A stretch of DNA of 17,642 nt from Bdellovibrio sp. (GCA_020725805.1 DYEF01000062.1:1-17642), one strand, 5' to 3'; shown: positions 6,935 to 16,399, counted from the first letter of the stretch. The notes: generated from the sequence alone by a model not told the origin. Numbers and translations: made by a program.

Positions 6935-6962
6935 CTTCAGCCCTTCAGTCTTCAGCTCTATA
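6935..6962 (+). repeat. CTTCAG short tandem repeat, three units
   Basis: CTTCAG at 6935-6940, 6943-6948 and 6950-6955, followed by CTCTATA. It parallels 201-220. A block of A residues (6962-6968) follows. Confidence 0.5.
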
Positions 6963-6969
6963 AAAAAAC

Positions 6970-7010
6970 TGTGGTCTGTGGACTGTGGACTTCTTCTATG
7001 GACTGTGGCT
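6970..7010 (+). repeat. 7-bp tandem repeat, second locus (right block)
   Basis: TGTGGTC, TGTGGAC, TGTGGAC (6970-6990), a 6-base break, then TATGGAC and TGTGGCT (6997-7010). The last unit runs directly into the hairpin element that starts at 7005, so the two repeat types are physically joined here. Confidence 0.65.
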
Positions 7011-7050
7011 TCGATACGCTAACGCTACTCAGCCAACTTAATAGTCCTAT
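7005..7050 (+). repeat. Intergenic hairpin element, second locus
   Basis: Identical to 144-189 at 45 of 46 positions. Stem TGGCT (7006-7010) pairs with AGCCA (7031-7035) around the same 20-nt loop. The outer two stem pairs of the 143-176 copy are lost here (G7005/A7036). It lies between the convergent kdd and nuoN genes. Confidence 0.75.
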
Positions 7051-7053
7051 TGC

Positions 7054-7074
7054 CTTCAGCTCTTCAGTCTTCTG
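7054..7074 (+). repeat. CTTCAG short tandem repeat after the hairpin element
   Basis: CTTCAG at 7054-7059 and 7062-7067, then CTTCTG at 7069-7074. A similar run follows the hairpin at 143-189, so hairpin plus CTTCAG tail is a recurring arrangement. Confidence 0.45.
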
Positions 7075-7102
7075 CACTTAATATGTTTGGAAAAATGATT
7101 AG

Positions 7103-8551
7103 TTATCTGAGTACTGTATGGAAGTATTCTACAAATCTCAGAACCGGTGAAAACCAGACTCCAAAGAGTACTGCCAGAACCCCTAAAAACCCAATCGTAT
7201 ATTTTCTGACTGAATCGAAGACAAAAGGCTCGTCATTTCCATTTAAGAGATACATCGCCCTTATAATTCTGGCATAGTAATATAGGGAAATCGCCGAATT
7301 TATTACTCCGATTATGGCAAGTGCATAATACCAGCCTCCGCCTTTATGGATAATCGCCGCGAAGAGATAGAACTTTCCGATAAAACCGAAGAAAGGAGGA
7401 ATACCTGTAAGAGATAAAAGGAATACCGTAAATAAAGCTGCCAGATATGGATTTCTTGATGAAAGTCCGTAATAATTTTCGATATCCTCACTGTCTGTTC
7501 TGTCCGAGACAATCTGCACACAATAGAATGCCCCCAGATTCATAACAAGATATGCAACAAGATAGAACTTGACAGCCAGAACCGATGTATCATCTACTGC
7601 ACTAAGTGCCATTATCATATACCCGGCGTGAGCAATCGAAGAATAGGCAAGAAGCCTCTTTAAGTTATTCTGATTTATAGCCATCAGGTTCCCCAGAGTC
7701 ATTGTCAGAACCGCAATAATTCCGAGTATGAGGGCAATATTTCCGTTGGTAAGGGCATTTGTATCTGCCGCAAACATAATCATAACAACCTTAATCAGTG
7801 CACCTATTGCAGCCGCCTTGGATGCCACTGAGAGCAGAGCCACAAACGGGGTCGGACCGCCCTGATATACATCGGGAGACCACGCATAAAACGGGAATAC
7901 GGAGAGCTTAAAGAAGAGTCCTCCGAAAATCATAAGAATTACAAGTATATTCATCAGGAAGACGGGTTCACTGAGACTGCCTGTCTCCTGTAGCTTCTGG
8001 GCAATCTCGCTGTAATAAAGGCTTCCGGTCGTGCCGTACATATACGATATGCCAAAGAGCATTATCGAAGAGGCAACCGCCCCGTAAATTGCATATTTTA
8101 AGCCCGCCTCCTTTGACCTCGCACGGTCAAAGTCAAAAGAGACGCAGATGTAGGATATCAGAGAGAGAATCTCCATCGAGATATAGAGTGAGAGCAGATT
8201 TTCGGCCATTACCATAAATGAAGCCGCAACGAAGAAGAGATAGAGCATAAGAAAATATTCAGGTGCCGTATTCTCTGAAATCTCCCTCGAACGGTTAGAG
8301 AAAAGGAAGGTAAACAAAAGCGACACAAAGATAATAATCCTGAAGAACTCCGTAAATCTGCTGGAGGCAAATAATCTGCTGGAAGCATCCGGCTGAACAA
8401 TTCCCGAGACCGAAATAACCATTAATACAAGTAAAGTAAGAAAGGAGACGGAGGTGATTATATCAAAACTGCTTCTTCTGACTGAAAAGACAAAGAGTAT
8501 CAGAAGCCCTGCTGCAAAAGTAAGTATCTCAGGAAGGTAGGATAAAAGCAT
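7103..8551 (-). CDS. nuoN: NADH-quinone oxidoreductase subunit N
   Basis: A 482-residue, very hydrophobic antiporter-like subunit of the complex I membrane arm with about 14 predicted helices. It helps drive proton translocation on quinone reduction. Family motifs include SMEILSLISYICVSF (conserved Glu in TM5) and KLSVFPFYAWSPDVYQGGPT (broken-helix Lys and loop). LLAYSSIAHAGYM and FLLSLTGIPPFFGFIGKF follow. Length is normal for NuoN. It is the last gene of the nuo operon, 10 bases after nuoM, with AGAGG about 7 nt before the ATG. No intrinsic terminator is evident downstream, where the repeat mosaic lies. Confidence 0.95.
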   Translation of the reverse strand: MLLSYLPEILTFAAGLLILFVFSVRRSSFDIITSVSFLTLLVLMVISVSGIVQPDASSRLFASSRFTEFFRIIIFVSLLFTFLFSNRSREISENTAPEYFLMLYLFFVAASFMVMAENLLSLYISMEILSLISYICVSFDFDRARSKEAGLKYAIYGAVASSIMLFGISYMYGTTGSLYYSEIAQKLQETGSLSEPVFLMNILVILMIFGGLFFKLSVFPFYAWSPDVYQGGPTPFVALLSVASKAAAIGALIKVVMIMFAADTNALTNGNIALILGIIAVLTMTLGNLMAINQNNLKRLLAYSSIAHAGYMIMALSAVDDTSVLAVKFYLVAYLVMNLGAFYCVQIVSDRTDSEDIENYYGLSSRNPYLAALFTVFLLSLTGIPPFFGFIGKFYLFAAIIHKGGGWYYALAIIGVINSAISLYYYARIIRAMYLLNGNDEPFVFDSVRKYTIGFLGVLAVLFGVWFSPVLRFVEYFHTVLR

Positions 8552-8561
8552 ATGACAACCT

Positions 8562-10085
8562 CTATCTCAGTGTATTAATCAGTCTGAATATCGTCGGATT
8601 TATTATATCAAGTATAATCATCGGATAAACGCCGAGTATCACAATAATAAGCGCGAGAGGATAGAGAGTAAATCTCTCTCTCAGGTTCAGGTCGGGATAA
8701 CCTTCGTAGCGCGGATTTTTGGGGCCAAGAAATACTCTCTGCATCGTCCAGAGATAATACGCCGCCGTTATAACAACGCTCGTGGCGGCAATTACTGTCA
8801 TAAGTTTGAATGCCGAGAATGCCCCTATAAAACAGAGCACCTCTGCAATAAATCCGGCAAGTCCGGGCAGTCCGAGCGATGCCATAAAGGCAAGTCCGGT
8901 AAATGCAGAATACTCCGGCATAATATGGGCAAGTCCGCCAAACTTATTTATATCCCGGTGATGCGCCCTGTCATAAATCACACCGGCGATCAAGAAGAGC
9001 ATCGGAGAGATCACTCCGTGTGTAAAGAGCTGTAAAACTGCCCCCGATATGCCGGGCTCTGAAAATGAACTCATTGCGAGCAGAGAAAACCCCATATGAC
9101 TCACAGACGAATAGGCAATCAGTTTTTTCAGGTCCTCCTGAGCCATACACACAAATGCCGCATATACGATATTTATCACTCCGAATACTGCAACAACAGG
9201 TGCAGCCCACTGGGTCGCCTCTGGCAGAATCTGATAATTGATTCTGAGAATTCCGTAGATACCCATCTTGAGCAGAATACCGGCAAGAATCACTGATATC
9301 GGTGTAGGTGCCTCAACGTGTGCATCAGGCAACCACGTATGGAACGGAAACATAGGTATCTTAATAGCAAAGCCTATAAAGAAGAGCACAAAGACCAGTT
9401 TGGCAAAGGAAATACCAAATAAAGGCGCCTTTGAAGAAAAATCATTTTCGGTTGTAAGCTTCATAATATTGAATGTATGGGATGCGGCAGTACCGTCCAC
9501 AAGGGTCGTCGGTTCCGAATTGTAGTACAGGGCAATAATACCTACGAGCATCAGGACCGAACCAAAAAGGGTATAGAGAAAGAATTTTATCGCTGCGTAT
9601 TCCTTGCGGGGTCCTCCCCATATCCCTATGAGAAAATACATAGGCAGCAACATTACTTCCCAGAAGATGTAGAAGAGAAAGAGGTCGAGTGCAACGAACG
9701 TCCCCATCATTCCGGTCATCAGCAAGAGGAACATTGCAAAATAACCCTTTACTTTCTTTTCGATTCCGAGTGATGCTATGCAGGCAATAAGTGAAATGAG
9801 TGCAGTGAGAATAACGAGCGAGACATTCAGCCCGTCGACACCCATAAAATATTCGATATTGAATCCTCTTATCCAGACAAAATGCTCTACAAACTGCAAA
9901 TCTGTACTGTCTCTGTCGAAATAGGCATACATTACAAGAGAGAGCAGAAAGACCAGACCGCTAACCAGAACCGAGAAGTATCTGATATACTGCGGATATC
10001 TCGACGGAATGAGAGCAACGATTACCATTCCGACGAGCGGCAGAAATGTCATAAGCGATAATATGTGTGATAAAATGAAGTCCAT
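8562..10085 (-). CDS. nuoM: NADH-quinone oxidoreductase subunit M
   Basis: A 507-residue antiporter-like proton-channel subunit of complex I with about 14 membrane helices. It carries FWEVMLLPMYFLIGIWGG (TM5 Glu), KIPMFPFHTWLPDAHVEAPT and LLKMGIYGILR. The LIAYSSVSHMGFSLLAM and SLGLPGLAGFIAE motifs are also present. These fix it as NuoM rather than NuoL or NuoN. Length matches the family. It starts 12 bases after the nuoL stop and is followed at 10 bases by nuoN. Confidence 0.95.
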   Translation of the reverse strand: MDFILSHILSLMTFLPLVGMVIVALIPSRYPQYIRYFSVLVSGLVFLLSLVMYAYFDRDSTDLQFVEHFVWIRGFNIEYFMGVDGLNVSLVILTALISLIACIASLGIEKKVKGYFAMFLLLMTGMMGTFVALDLFLFYIFWEVMLLPMYFLIGIWGGPRKEYAAIKFFLYTLFGSVLMLVGIIALYYNSEPTTLVDGTAASHTFNIMKLTTENDFSSKAPLFGISFAKLVFVLFFIGFAIKIPMFPFHTWLPDAHVEAPTPISVILAGILLKMGIYGILRINYQILPEATQWAAPVVAVFGVINIVYAAFVCMAQEDLKKLIAYSSVSHMGFSLLAMSSFSEPGISGAVLQLFTHGVISPMLFLIAGVIYDRAHHRDINKFGGLAHIMPEYSAFTGLAFMASLGLPGLAGFIAEVLCFIGAFSAFKLMTVIAATSVVITAAYYLWTMQRVFLGPKNPRYEGYPDLNLRERFTLYPLALIIVILGVYPMIILDIINPTIFRLINTLR

Positions 10086-10097
10086 ATCAAACCTCGT

Positions 10098-12179
10098 CTA
10101 ATTACCTGCAAAATAATTAATTATCCTTATAAGTACAAGCCCCAGAAATCCTCCCGTAACCATTATATAAACATAGTCCTGAATCCTTCCGGTCTGAAGC
10201 CCTCTCATCCTTTCACCCGCAAACTTAATACCCTGTGCCGTGAGATTTACAGCCCCGTCCACAACATATTTGTCAATCAGGCCATCGAGATTGGCAAAGA
10301 TTACCGTTATCTTTCCGCATAGATTTACAAGTCCGTCTATTACATATTTGTCGAAAAGCGAGAGAAGATACGATAGAATCTTTACCGGCTCTATCACAAT
10401 CAGGTTGTAAATCTCGTCAATAAAGTACTTGTTCTCAACAATATAGTGAACGGTCTTTATCCTTTCCCTGATATTTCTGGCACCTTCATAGCCATTTTTG
10501 TAATAAATCTGATATGCTGCAAAAATTCCTGATGCTGCAACAACTGTCGAGAGAAACATAATTATCCATTCTGCACTGTGAGAGGATGGAAGATTCAGAG
10601 CAGAGCCCGATTTTTCAAAAACTGTTGCAAGAAAACCCTCAAAGGCCGAGTGAACACCGAATATCTCCGGAAGTCCTATATAACCTCCAAGCACAGAAAG
10701 AACTGCAAGAACAATAAGAACAGAGGTCATAGACTTTGGCGATTCGTGAATGTGGTGAATTACAGATTCGTCTGACCTCACCTCTTCTCCGTAGAATGTA
10801 ATGAAAACCAGCCTGAACATATAAAATGCCGTGCAGAGAGCAGCCAGAAGAAGCAGTCCGAAAACAATATAACCCCATATTCCGGCAAATCCCTGTGCAC
10901 TCATAAATGAGCGGTATAATATCTCGTCCTTCGAAAAGAAGCCCGAGAGCCCGGGCACCCCTGCTATGGCAAGCGATGCAACAAGAAAAGTATAGAATGT
11001 TACAGGAATCCTCTTCTTAAGATTCCCCATCTTCCTGATATCCTGCTCCCCGCTCATTGCGTGGATTACCGAACCCGCTCCCAGAAAGAGGCAGGCCTTG
11101 AAGAACGCGTGTGTCATCAGATGAAAAATACCGGAGGCAAAAGCCGCTGAACCGACCGCGGCAAACATAAAACCGAGCTGCGAGATAGTGGAATATGCTA
11201 AAACCTTCTTAATATCAGTCTGTGCAAATCCCATTGTGGCGGCATAGAGTGCCGTAGCCGCACCGACAAGTGCAACAACCGTCAATGCCGTTGGAGAAAG
11301 AACATAAATAAAATTAAGCCTTGCTATCATATATACCCCGGCTGTCACCATAGTTGCAGCGTGAATGAGAGCCGAGACCGGCGTAGGACCTGCCATTGCA
11401 TCGGGGAGCCAGACGTAGAGCGGTATCTGTGCCGACTTTCCGGTAGCCCCTACAAAAAACAGAAGTCCGACAATAGTAAGAAGGGCGATTCCTGAGAATT
11501 CGATACCTGATAGTTTATCCGCACTCTCTGCAAGTGCCTGATACGATAGAGAAACTACAGAGATATCGGCTCCGGCATTTTTAAGACCCCAAATCAGGAA
11601 GAACAACCCTAAGAGAAAACCGAAATCACCAACGCGGTTAGTTATAAATGCCTTCATACCGGCGGTCGCCTTATCCGAATCCTGATACCAGAAACCGATC
11701 AGGAGATAAGAACAGAGCCCTACCCCTTCCCAACCGACAAACATTAAAAGCAGATTATCAGCCATTACAAGAACGAGCATCGAGAAGGCAAAGAGATTCA
11801 GGTATGCAAAGTATCTCCACTGGCTCTTATCAGTGTGCATATATCCTATTGAATACAGGTGAATCAGAGAGCCCACGCCGCTGACTACCAGAATCATTAC
11901 AGCAGAGAGCGGGTCCATTACCAGCTCAAAACCGACCTCAAGGGTCTTTGCAGAAATCCAGCTGTAAAGGTTAAGTATTATGGCTCTGTTTTCTGCCTCC
12001 ATACCAAGCAGTCTGAAAAAGAGATACAGGGCTATCAGAAAAGAGAACGAAATCGAAGCGGTTGCAATAATTCCATTGGTTTTGCCCCCGAATCTCTTCT
12101 GGATGAAATATCCTGCAGTGCCGTTAATGATTGCACCAAGCAGCGGAAGAAGCGGAATTAATAATAACAGATTCTCCAT
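10098..12179 (-). CDS. nuoL: NADH-quinone oxidoreductase subunit L, long C-terminus
   Basis: The distal antiporter-like subunit of complex I, 693 residues, longer than the ~610-650 usual in many bacteria. Conserved parts include FVGWEGVGLCSYLLIGFWYQ (TM5 Glu), a GKSAQIPLYVWLPDAMAGPT segment and SALIHAATMVTAGVYM. FSKDEIL and the C-terminal QTGRIQDYVYIM are also present. The C-terminus should form the long lateral helix lying along NuoM and NuoN. The extra length includes a tandem duplication near its end: LFDKYVIDGLVNL at 608-620 and LIDKYVVDGAVNL at 634-646, 26 residues apart. The duplication is visible in DNA too (10321-10358 and 10243-10280). It starts 1 base after nuoK. Confidence 0.95.
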   Translation of the reverse strand: MENLLLLIPLLPLLGAIINGTAGYFIQKRFGGKTNGIIATASISFSFLIALYLFFRLLGMEAENRAIILNLYSWISAKTLEVGFELVMDPLSAVMILVVSGVGSLIHLYSIGYMHTDKSQWRYFAYLNLFAFSMLVLVMADNLLLMFVGWEGVGLCSYLLIGFWYQDSDKATAGMKAFITNRVGDFGFLLGLFFLIWGLKNAGADISVVSLSYQALAESADKLSGIEFSGIALLTIVGLLFFVGATGKSAQIPLYVWLPDAMAGPTPVSALIHAATMVTAGVYMIARLNFIYVLSPTALTVVALVGAATALYAATMGFAQTDIKKVLAYSTISQLGFMFAAVGSAAFASGIFHLMTHAFFKACLFLGAGSVIHAMSGEQDIRKMGNLKKRIPVTFYTFLVASLAIAGVPGLSGFFSKDEILYRSFMSAQGFAGIWGYIVFGLLLLAALCTAFYMFRLVFITFYGEEVRSDESVIHHIHESPKSMTSVLIVLAVLSVLGGYIGLPEIFGVHSAFEGFLATVFEKSGSALNLPSSHSAEWIIMFLSTVVAASGIFAAYQIYYKNGYEGARNIRERIKTVHYIVENKYFIDEIYNLIVIEPVKILSYLLSLFDKYVIDGLVNLCGKITVIFANLDGLIDKYVVDGAVNLTAQGIKFAGERMRGLQTGRIQDYVYIMVTGGFLGLVLIRIINYFAGN

Positions 12180-12180
12180 A

Positions 12181-12486
12181 TCAGCCCTTTAATGAATCGA
12201 GTTTGTCGGCCTCTACTGTCCTGAGGCTCCTGAAGATACTTATAATAATGGCAAGAGCCACAGCAACCTCTGATGCCGCTATCATAATGTTTATTATGGC
12301 AGCGATGTTGCCGTCGATTCTGTCAAACAGAAATCTGTCGAAGGCCACAAAGTTAATATTTACCGAATTCAGTATCAGTTCCACTCCCATAAGTATTGCG
12401 ATCGCATTCTGTCTTGTAAGAATGATGAAAATCCCCGTTGAAAAGAGGAATGCTGCCAGAAGCAATGTCTCCTGAAGACTCAACAT
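12181..12486 (-). CDS. nuoK: NADH-quinone oxidoreductase subunit K
   Basis: A 101-residue, three-helix complex I subunit of normal length. It carries the two membrane Glu residues needed for proton transfer: E36 in GVELILNSVN and E73 in AASEVAVALA. The start ATG has AAAGGAG 5 nt upstream, which overlaps the end of nuoJ; the two genes are 2 bases apart. It sits between NuoJ and NuoL in the usual MRP-like order. Confidence 0.95.
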   Translation of the reverse strand: MLSLQETLLLAAFLFSTGIFIILTRQNAIAILMGVELILNSVNINFVAFDRFLFDRIDGNIAAIINIMIAASEVAVALAIIISIFRSLRTVEADKLDSLKG

Positions 12487-12488
12487 AT

Positions 12489-12980
12489 CTACTCCTTTTT
12501 GGGTCTCGCAATTGTTATGGCTCCGACCAGCGAGACCAGAAGTATGACTGCTATCGCTATCAGAAAAGGAAGATACTCTGCAGAAATCACCTTTCCTATT
12601 CTCTCCACGCTCTGATGTTCGAGCATACTCGCCTTTTCGAAAGGATAATATAAAATGATAAAAGCAAACATTACGAATATAGCCAGACTGATTATCAGAG
12701 CCTGAATCCAGCCGTAAGACCTGTTTGTGATATTTATATCTTCAATCTTGGAGGTAAACATAACAGCGAAAATAAAGAGAACCATTATACCGCCCACATA
12801 TATCATTATCTGTATGACTGCAAGATAGGCAGAACCTAAAATGCCGTAGATACAGGCAACACCTATCATTACACCAAGAAGGGCAAAGACAGACCTGACA
12901 ATATTTTTAGACATCGCCGTAAAGAGTGCCAGACCGGCTATCCCGAGCGATATTATATAAAAGAGAATCTTTACAAGCAT
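12489..12980 (-). CDS. nuoJ: NADH-quinone oxidoreductase subunit J
   Basis: A 163-residue, five-helix subunit of the complex I membrane arm. Helix 3 contains the family motif AVIQIMIYVGGIMVLFIFAVM, whose Tyr/Gly region forms the pi-bulge linked to quinone-coupled gating. Length is normal. The ATG overlaps the stop of nuoI by one base (TGATG), suggesting coupled translation. Confidence 0.93.
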   Translation of the reverse strand: MLVKILFYIISLGIAGLALFTAMSKNIVRSVFALLGVMIGVACIYGILGSAYLAVIQIMIYVGGIMVLFIFAVMFTSKIEDINITNRSYGWIQALIISLAIFVMFAFIILYYPFEKASMLEHQSVERIGKVISAEYLPFLIAIAVILLVSLVGAITIARPKKE

Positions 12981-13558
12981 CAGTTCTTCTCCTTTTCGGT
13001 CTGACCACCATCGGGTATCTTTACGGAAGGCGCCTCATACTCAACATATTCCTTCTCTCTGTTTTTTACAATCTCAGATACAAATCTTCCGGCATTAAAA
13101 TTATCGGGAGTAGCGTCCTTGACAGGTTTATAAGGTTTTACCGGCTCTTTTATATAGTGAAGAACCAGTTTTCTTATGTCATCAACCGAATATGCGAACT
13201 CCTTTGTATGTCTTATGGCATTTGTCGGACAGGCCTCCGTGCAGAGACCACAGTACATACACTTGGCGGCATCTATATCGAATCTGGTGATATATCTCTC
13301 TGTTCCCTTGCTCACCTCAACCAGTATGACACCTATCGGGCAGGTTCTCTGACAGGCAAGACATCCGGTACAGAGGCTTACATCCACCTCCAGAATGCCC
13401 CTGAACCCTTCCTTAATCAGTTCGTGGCCCTTATCTACTTTATCAGGATACTGAACAGTATGGGGACGTCTCAGCATCCATGAAAATGTAACCGCCATAC
13501 CCTCAAATATTGAGACTACTGAATTTCTGATATTTGCAAGATAATTCGTAAAACTCAT
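12980..13558 (-). CDS. nuoI: NADH-quinone oxidoreductase subunit I (two [4Fe-4S] ferredoxin-type)
   Basis: A 192-residue peripheral-arm subunit carrying clusters N6a and N6b. The two binding motifs are CTGCLACQRTCP (C63, C66, C69, C73) and CMYCGLCTEACP (C100, C103, C106, C110). The N-terminus (NIRNSVVSIFEGMAVTFSWM, then VQYPDKV) is typical. I chose the ATG at 13558 because it forms a TAATG junction with the nuoH stop, as at nuoD/nuoH. An in-frame ATG at 13570 would add four residues and a 13-base overlap. Neither has a strong ribosome site. A charged ~80-residue C-terminal tail follows the clusters. NuoI passes electrons to NuoB, from whatever donor replaces or supplements the missing NuoEFG. 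Confidence 0.93.
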   Translation of the reverse strand: MSFTNYLANIRNSVVSIFEGMAVTFSWMLRRPHTVQYPDKVDKGHELIKEGFRGILEVDVSLCTGCLACQRTCPIGVILVEVSKGTERYITRFDIDAAKCMYCGLCTEACPTNAIRHTKEFAYSVDDIRKLVLHYIKEPVKPYKPVKDATPDNFNAGRFVSEIVKNREKEYVEYEAPSVKIPDGGQTEKEKN

Positions 13559-14763
13559 TATATCATCCATCTGAGATAAGTTTTATCAGGGAAATACTTT
13601 ATGTTAAAATAAACCCTGTACCCGAAATATCCGGCAACTATCAGGCTCAGAATAAAGAGCACAATTCTGACTGCAAGAGAGAGAAACGGCAGAGAGTAGT
13701 AAATCACTGTAAAAAATACCGACAGCAATATCATAATTACCGAAAGCGGAATCAGATACTTGTAACACATAATCATCAGCTGATCTATTCTGAGCCTCGG
13801 GAGCGTCCATCTCAGCCAGATTATAACATTGACAAGTAAAAGTGCCTTGATAAGAAAGATTATAAATCCGACAAACTGAAGCCAGAGGCTTGCGGCCTGT
13901 ACTTCGTATGCAATACCCGGGATTCTCCAGCCACCTAAAAATACGGCTGTGGCGATTGCACCTATCACATACAGGTTCATCCATTCTGCAAACAGGAAAA
14001 AGAGAAATCTCATACCGGAATATTCGGTATTATACCCTGCTACCAGCTCGCTTTCTGCCTCGGGGAGGTCAAAAGGTGTCCTGTTCCCTTCTGCAAGTGC
14101 TGATGTAAAGTATATGAAGAATGCCGCAAATGTGCCGGGATTGTGAAAGATAAACCAGTTGTACGGCGCCCCGCCCTGCATCTGAATTATCTTCTGAAGG
14201 GAAAGCGTGCCCGCCGGAATGATTACCACGATCAGGGAGAGCGCAACCGGAATCTCATAGGATATCATCTGGGCGGCAGACCTGATACCGCCAAGGAGTG
14301 TCCATTTGGAATTACTTGCCCAGCCCGCCATAAGAATACCGGCAACAACAAGGGCTGTGATTGCAATGATATAGACGAGCCCCACATTCATATCAGAGCC
14401 AACGATTGTCGGAGAGAACGGAATCACAACGAATGTACTCAGAACCCCGGTAAATACAAAGTAAGGAGCAATCCTGAATAGAACCGAATCCGTATCCTTC
14501 GGGATAATATCTTCCTTGAACCAGCACTTAAGTCCGTCTGCAAGCCACTGCCAGAACCCCTGATATCCTACCCTGTTGGGTCCAATACGGCTCTGCATTC
14601 TCCCCGCAATCCTTCTCTCATACCAGCTCGTAATACCTGCAAAGAGAGAGGCAAACGTAAGTGCAAAAAGTCCGTAGACAAAAAAGACCAGAACAACAAC
14701 TATGACCGAGAAATCGGACGAAATTCCGAAATAATCCAGAATCTTTGATGAAATCTCAAACAT
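13558..14763 (-). CDS. nuoH: NADH-quinone oxidoreductase subunit H, extended C-terminus
   Basis: The membrane subunit that links the quinone site to the proton path. It has the quinone-cavity motif RMQSRIGPNRVGYQGFWQWL and the acidic signature EGNRTPFDLPEAESELVAGY, plus IWLRWTLPRLRIDQLM near the end. At 401 residues it is longer than the ~320-350 common in bacteria. After the normal final segment it continues ~50 residues with at least one extra hydrophobic helix (VRIVLFILSLIVAGYFGYRV). The start overlaps the nuoD stop as TAATG. Confidence 0.95.
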   Translation of the reverse strand: MFEISSKILDYFGISSDFSVIVVVLVFFVYGLFALTFASLFAGITSWYERRIAGRMQSRIGPNRVGYQGFWQWLADGLKCWFKEDIIPKDTDSVLFRIAPYFVFTGVLSTFVVIPFSPTIVGSDMNVGLVYIIAITALVVAGILMAGWASNSKWTLLGGIRSAAQMISYEIPVALSLIVVIIPAGTLSLQKIIQMQGGAPYNWFIFHNPGTFAAFFIYFTSALAEGNRTPFDLPEAESELVAGYNTEYSGMRFLFFLFAEWMNLYVIGAIATAVFLGGWRIPGIAYEVQAASLWLQFVGFIIFLIKALLLVNVIIWLRWTLPRLRIDQLMIMCYKYLIPLSVIMILLSVFFTVIYYSLPFLSLAVRIVLFILSLIVAGYFGYRVYFNIKYFPDKTYLRWMI

Positions 14764-15905
14764 TATCTGTCAATCTCCGGTGCAACAATATCCATACTTG
14801 CAATCAGTACAACAAGGTCTGCAATAAAACAGCCCTGTGATTTAATGTGAATTGCCTTCATCGCCGAAAAGGAACCCGTGCGTATCTTTACTCTGTACGG
14901 ATTCTCGGTTCCGTCGGATATAATATAATACCCCAGTTCACCCCTCGCACTCTCTACGGCAGAATAGACCTCGCCTTTGGGCGGCTTTATACGTTTGGGG
15001 ACCTTTGCCAGAATCTCACCTTCGGGAAGCTGGGAAACCGCCTGTTTTAATATCCTGGCACTCTCCTCCATCTCTTTCACACGAACAACAAATCTGTCAT
15101 AACTGTCACCGACCTCTCCTCTGAACCCCTCTCCCACCGGCACTTCAAATTTGAGTTCGGGGTAGACCGAATAAGGCATATTCTTTCTCAAATCCCATTT
15201 CACTCCGGATGCCCTCAGATTGGGACCTACGAGTCCGAAGTTGATTGCCTCATCCGCAGAAACAGTAGCAATATTTACACATCTTTTGACGAGTATCTCG
15301 TTGTTGGTAATAAGTCTGTTGAATTCATCAATAAAGCCGGGAAGAAATCTGTCGAGGAAATCATTAATCTTCTTTATGATTCTGTCATCTATATCTTTGG
15401 AGACACCGCCTACTCTCATATAATTATAGGTAAGCCTCGCCCCGCACAGCATCTCTGTTATGTCATTTATGAGTTCACGCTCTCTGATACCGTGCAGAAA
15501 AGGAGTAAATGCCCCTATATCCATAGCCATTGAGCCAAGAGCAATCAGGTGACTTGCAATCCTGTTGAGTTCACAGGCAATGACCCTCAGATATTCAGCC
15601 CTCTTGGGAACCTCGATTCCGAGCAGTTTCTCAACTCCCATAACATAGGCGTGGTTTGCAAACATAGCGGCGAGATAATCTACTCTGTCGGTATACGGGA
15701 TAAAACCGGTGTAAGGAGTCTGTTCGGCAAGCTTCTCGATACCTCTGTGCAGATATCCGACTACAGGAAGTGCCTCGACCATTATCTCACCGTCCGCCCT
15801 TACAATAAATCTTATGACACCGTGAGTAGACGGGTGCTGAGGCCCCATATTGAGAAGTATCTCATTCTCTCTTTTGACCAGATTTAATCTCTCTTCAAGT
15901 GTCAT
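14763..15905 (-). CDS. nuoD: NADH-quinone oxidoreductase subunit D (49 kDa)
   Basis: A 380-residue Q-module subunit that shapes the quinone-binding pocket with NuoB. Hallmarks are [16 protein letters not shown] near the start, [21 protein letters not shown] and [11 protein letters not shown]. The family C-terminus is [12 protein letters not shown]. Length is normal, and NuoC and NuoD are separate genes, not fused. The start overlaps the nuoC stop (TGATG). Confidence 0.96.
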   Translation of the reverse strand: MTLEERLNLVKRENEILLNMGPQHPSTHGVIRFIVRADGEIMVEALPVVGYLHRGIEKLAEQTPYTGFIPYTDRVDYLAAMFANHAYVMGVEKLLGIEVPKRAEYLRVIACELNRIASHLIALGSMAMDIGAFTPFLHGIRERELINDITEMLCGARLTYNYMRVGGVSKDIDDRIIKKINDFLDRFLPGFIDEFNRLITNNEILVKRCVNIATVSADEAINFGLVGPNLRASGVKWDLRKNMPYSVYPELKFEVPVGEGFRGEVGDSYDRFVVRVKEMEESARILKQAVSQLPEGEILAKVPKRIKPPKGEVYSAVESARGELGYYIISDGTENPYRVKIRTGSFSAMKAIHIKSQGCFIADLVVLIASMDIVAPEIDR

Positions 15906-16399
15906 CAGAATTTCCCCAGTATCTTTTCCCTTGAGGTCGGAATCCCGTGATAATTATCCTTCTCCTTAAAATCCTTTCTTAAGGGGTGTCCCTCAAAGTC
16001 GTCAGGCATCATAATTCGTCTCAGATCGGGATGCTCTTCAAAAATAATACCCATAAGGTCATAGGCCTCCCTCTCATGCCATTCTGCTGCGACGAATAAA
16101 TCGGAAATGCTTTTTATAATTGGATTTTCACGAGAGAGTCTGGTTTTTAAGTGAATGACGTTACCCCACCTGTAACTATAAAGACAATATACAAGTTCAA
16201 AGCACTCTTTATTGTCAACAGCTGCAATATATGAAAGGTGTTTGAATTCCATACCGATTTTATCACGGAGCACAAGGAAAAGCTCTTTGATTATCTCAGG
16301 TTCAAAATAGAAGAAACTAAGAGGCCCGGAAGCTATTACATCAGAAATCTTTTCAGGAAAAAACTTTTTTACCTCTGTATGAACTTCACTTATATTCAT
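15905..16399 (-). CDS. nuoC: NADH-quinone oxidoreductase subunit C (30 kDa)
   Basis: A 164-residue peripheral-arm subunit of normal length for an unfused NuoC. The family signature is clear at the C-terminal half: [20 protein letters not shown], then [19 protein letters not shown]. It has no cofactor and scaffolds NuoD and NuoI. Its ATG overlaps the nuoB TGA by four bases (ATGA). Confidence 0.95.
   Translation of the reverse strand: MNISEVHTEVKKFFPEKISDVIASGPLSFFYFEPEIIKELFLVLRDKIGMEFKHLSYIAAVDNKECFELVYCLYSYRWGNVIHLKTRLSRENPIIKSISDLFVAAEWHEREAYDLMGIIFEEHPDLRRIMMPDDFEGHPLRKDFKEKDNYHGIPTSREKILGKF

Noticed and set aside
12926-13483. Plus-strand open frame opposite nuoI/nuoJ
   Set aside because: The nuoI ferredoxin motifs fix the minus strand as coding; the plus frame has no family features.
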